Assembly (NCBI GenBank): GCA_002361155.1 | Contig: DERZ01000003.1 | Location: 27,140-43,508 of the forward strand | Source: Porphyromonadaceae bacterium UBA3327 | Lineage (GTDB): Bacteria > Bacteroidota > Bacteroidia > Bacteroidales > Muribaculaceae | Direction of reading: 5' to 3' | Length of the DNA stretch: 16,369 nt | Part shown: positions 15,353-16,369 of the stretch, in pieces | Layout: the number at the start of each line of letters is the position of its first letter | How positions within the stretch are numbered: position 1 is the stretch's first letter | The notes under the pieces: generated by a model | The model's database searches: none | The model's input: only the letters and a program-made list of their open reading frames with translations | What the model was told of the DNA's origin: nothing | Translations under genes and position numbers: made by a program

Positions 15353-16186
15353 TCAGAAGCCTACATAGTCGCTCGGATCTGTAGCCGAACCGCTATGCCA
15401 CAGTTCGAATGTAAATGTGTTGCCCTTGCCTGAGTGGCCTATGCGTTCTCCGGCTAAAAGACGGGCTCCCGGCTTGGTAAAGCACTCCGACAGACCTGAA
15501 TATAAGGATATGAAATCGTTGGGGTGTTGTACGATCACGGTTTTCAGCCCTTCGGCATTATTATAGACGCTCACCACGGTGCCACGGTAGGTCGCCGAGA
15601 CAGGCAACAGATCGGCTTGAGTGAAACTTACAGAAGTCGCGTTGTCATTTGAGACAGCCTCGACCAGAGCTTCAGGCGCGGGAGAATAAAAAGCCATGCC
15701 TTCGGCTACTATAGGGGTCAGCACCGATAGATTGAAGCGGTCGGAAGCCTCGTAGATCTGCACGAACTGCCGTTCGGCTTCAGACGGAGCCAACAACGAG
15801 TCGGCTTTTGTTTTGGATATTTCTTTTCTCACGGCGTCGGTGACCGCAGCCGAGTCGGTCTCGCCCGAAAGTATGTTGCGCAGATTGGTCATATATCGGT
15901 CGTTGGCTATCGATCGCAACTCGAGAGAGTCAAGACGCATTGCCATGTCGACATAGCGGGACCTCAGATCTCCTTCAAGGCGACCGGGTAGGAGTTTTCT
16001 GACCGGAGTGAAAAATATGATCACAAACATCAGTGCTGCGACAGCCGCGACCGACATCGTGCTTACAACGATCAGTCTTGCGCGGCTGAAACGTATTGTC
16101 CAGACACGGTTGAACGTATTCTCGGCAATAAAATCGAGACGGTAGCGACGCGGGTTGCTGAACTCCGTTTTGGAGTTGCGTCCCAA
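15353..16186 (-). CDS. Membrane-anchored M23/LytM-family protein with degenerate active site
   Basis: The 277-residue product has a basic cytoplasmic N-terminus, one membrane segment (about 38-60), an extracytoplasmic helical/coiled region (about 70-150) and a C-terminal LytM domain (about 155-277), seen in YRGTVVSVYNNAEGLKTVIV, LYSGLSECFTKPGARLLAGE and RIGHSGKG. The zinc and catalytic residues of M23 endopeptidases are absent: the HxH motif (normally HLHFE) reads FTFELW, the YxHL motif reads YSGL, and the first HxxxD is not found. Like EnvC or NlpD it may act as a regulator or scaffold for cell-wall hydrolases instead of an enzyme; that is inference. The only start that keeps the membrane anchor is the TTG at 16186, directly after an in-frame TAA; no Shine-Dalgarno is present. 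It converges on the ATPase-DUF4435 gene (27 bp apart). Confidence 0.82.
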   Translation of the reverse strand: MGRNSKTEFSNPRRYRLDFIAENTFNRVWTIRFSRARLIVVSTMSVAAVAALMFVIIFFTPVRKLLPGRLEGDLRSRYVDMAMRLDSLELRSIANDRYMTNLRNILSGETDSAAVTDAVRKEISKTKADSLLAPSEAERQFVQIYEASDRFNLSVLTPIVAEGMAFYSPAPEALVEAVSNDNATSVSFTQADLLPVSATYRGTVVSVYNNAEGLKTVIVQHPNDFISLYSGLSECFTKPGARLLAGERIGHSGKGNTFTFELWHSGSATDPSDYVGF

Positions 16187-16246
16187 TTAGCCGGACACAC
16201 TGCCTGGCAGAGCCTTGATCCACTTTCCGAACCTGTCTGTTTTCAT
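16187..16246 (-). CDS. Possible 19-codon leader ORF in frame with the M23 gene
   Basis: An ATG at 16246 opens a 19-codon frame (MKTDRFGKWIKALPGSVSG) whose TAA stop at 16189-16187 is immediately followed, in the same frame, by the TTG used as start for the M23 gene. The predicted start of transcription from the promoter at 16252-16282 falls at or within a few bases of this ATG, so the transcript would be nearly leaderless. It could be a translated leader with reinitiation, or the true N-terminus of the M23 protein cut off by a nonsense mutation or sequence error. Confidence 0.35.
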   Translation of the reverse strand: MKTDRFGKWIKALPGSVSG

Positions 16247-16251
16247 ATCGA

Positions 16252-16282
16252 CAAAGTTAATCAATCTCGCTGTAATGACAAA
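16252..16282 (-). promoter_or_regulatory. Bacteroidota-type promoter of the M23 gene
   Basis: On the minus strand TTTG (16282-16279), a 19-bp spacer and TAACTTTG (16259-16252) match the consensus exactly. Transcription should start near 16246. Confidence 0.8.
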
Positions 16283-16310
16283 AATTTCCGGATAATCCGT
16301 GCGGCGCTAT

Positions 16311-16358
16311 CCTGACTCAGGCTCAGGCCACAGGAAAGAAAGCCCTGTTTTTTTCAGG
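16311..16358. repeat. Cluster of six CAGG/CCTG half-sites upstream of the M23 promoter
   Basis: Within 48 bp there are CCTG (16311, 16344) and CAGG (16318, 16324, 16331, 16355), including the 11-bp palindrome CCTGACTCAGG at 16311-16321 and CCTG-T7-CAGG at 16344-16358. It lies just upstream of the -33 box, where an activator might bind. ACAGG (16330-16334) with CCTGT (16344-16348) and a T7 run also resembles a small plus-strand terminator, but no plus-strand gene ends here. Confidence 0.35.
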
Positions 16359-16369
16359 TTCGAAGACCG

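Overview
The window looks like chromosomal DNA of a strictly anaerobic gut Bacteroidales bacterium, probably of the Muribaculaceae or a near relative. The evidence is Bacteroidota-type promoters (TTTG, 19-21 bp, then TAnnTTTG) upstream of several genes, the lack of Shine-Dalgarno sequences, Bacteroidota-type proteins (short CstA, PD40-repeat lipoprotein-like secreted protein, DUF4855 protein, long NhaA), and a moderately GC-rich composition. The family-level placement is inference. No rRNA, tRNA, insertion sequence, integrase or CRISPR array was seen.

Layout. Positions 1-2749 (minus strand) hold an operon etfB-etfA-acyl-CoA dehydrogenase; the dehydrogenase runs off the left edge. A divergent spacer (2750-3020) carries an etf-side promoter and a textbook plus-strand promoter. 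The plus-strand group 3021-6612 encodes an exported PD40 beta-propeller protein, the CstA-type peptide/pyruvate transporter, and a PHP-family histidinol-phosphatase-like phosphoesterase. Convergent to it, on the minus strand, are nhaA (Na+/H+ antiporter), a Bcp-type peroxiredoxin, lepA (EF4, with its own promoter and terminator) and a secreted DUF4855 protein with a C-terminal domain resembling type IX secretion sorting domains. A second divergent spacer (12019-12299) carries two consensus promoters and feeds nhaD (a second, unrelated Na+/H+ antiporter) followed 35 bp later by a fused AAA/ABC-type ATPase-DUF4435 (TOPRIM) gene. The right end has a minus-strand gene for a membrane-anchored, catalytically degenerate M23/LytM protein.

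Most of the window is core metabolism and homeostasis: flavin-based electron transfer, carbon/peptide uptake, sodium and pH homeostasis, peroxide detoxification, translation fidelity and envelope maintenance. The accessory-looking element is the ATPase-DUF4435 fusion (13748-15325). It has the two-domain make-up of the PARIS anti-phage system (AriA ATPase plus AriB DUF4435 nuclease) in one polypeptide, with an unusual Walker B sequence and a place directly behind nhaD. Other points worth a look are an inverted repeat straddling the nhaD promoter, a 19-codon small ORF that abuts in frame a TTG start of the M23 gene, an 11-bp tandem repeat in the etf leader, and a short quasi-palindromic sequence repeated in two unrelated intergenic gaps.
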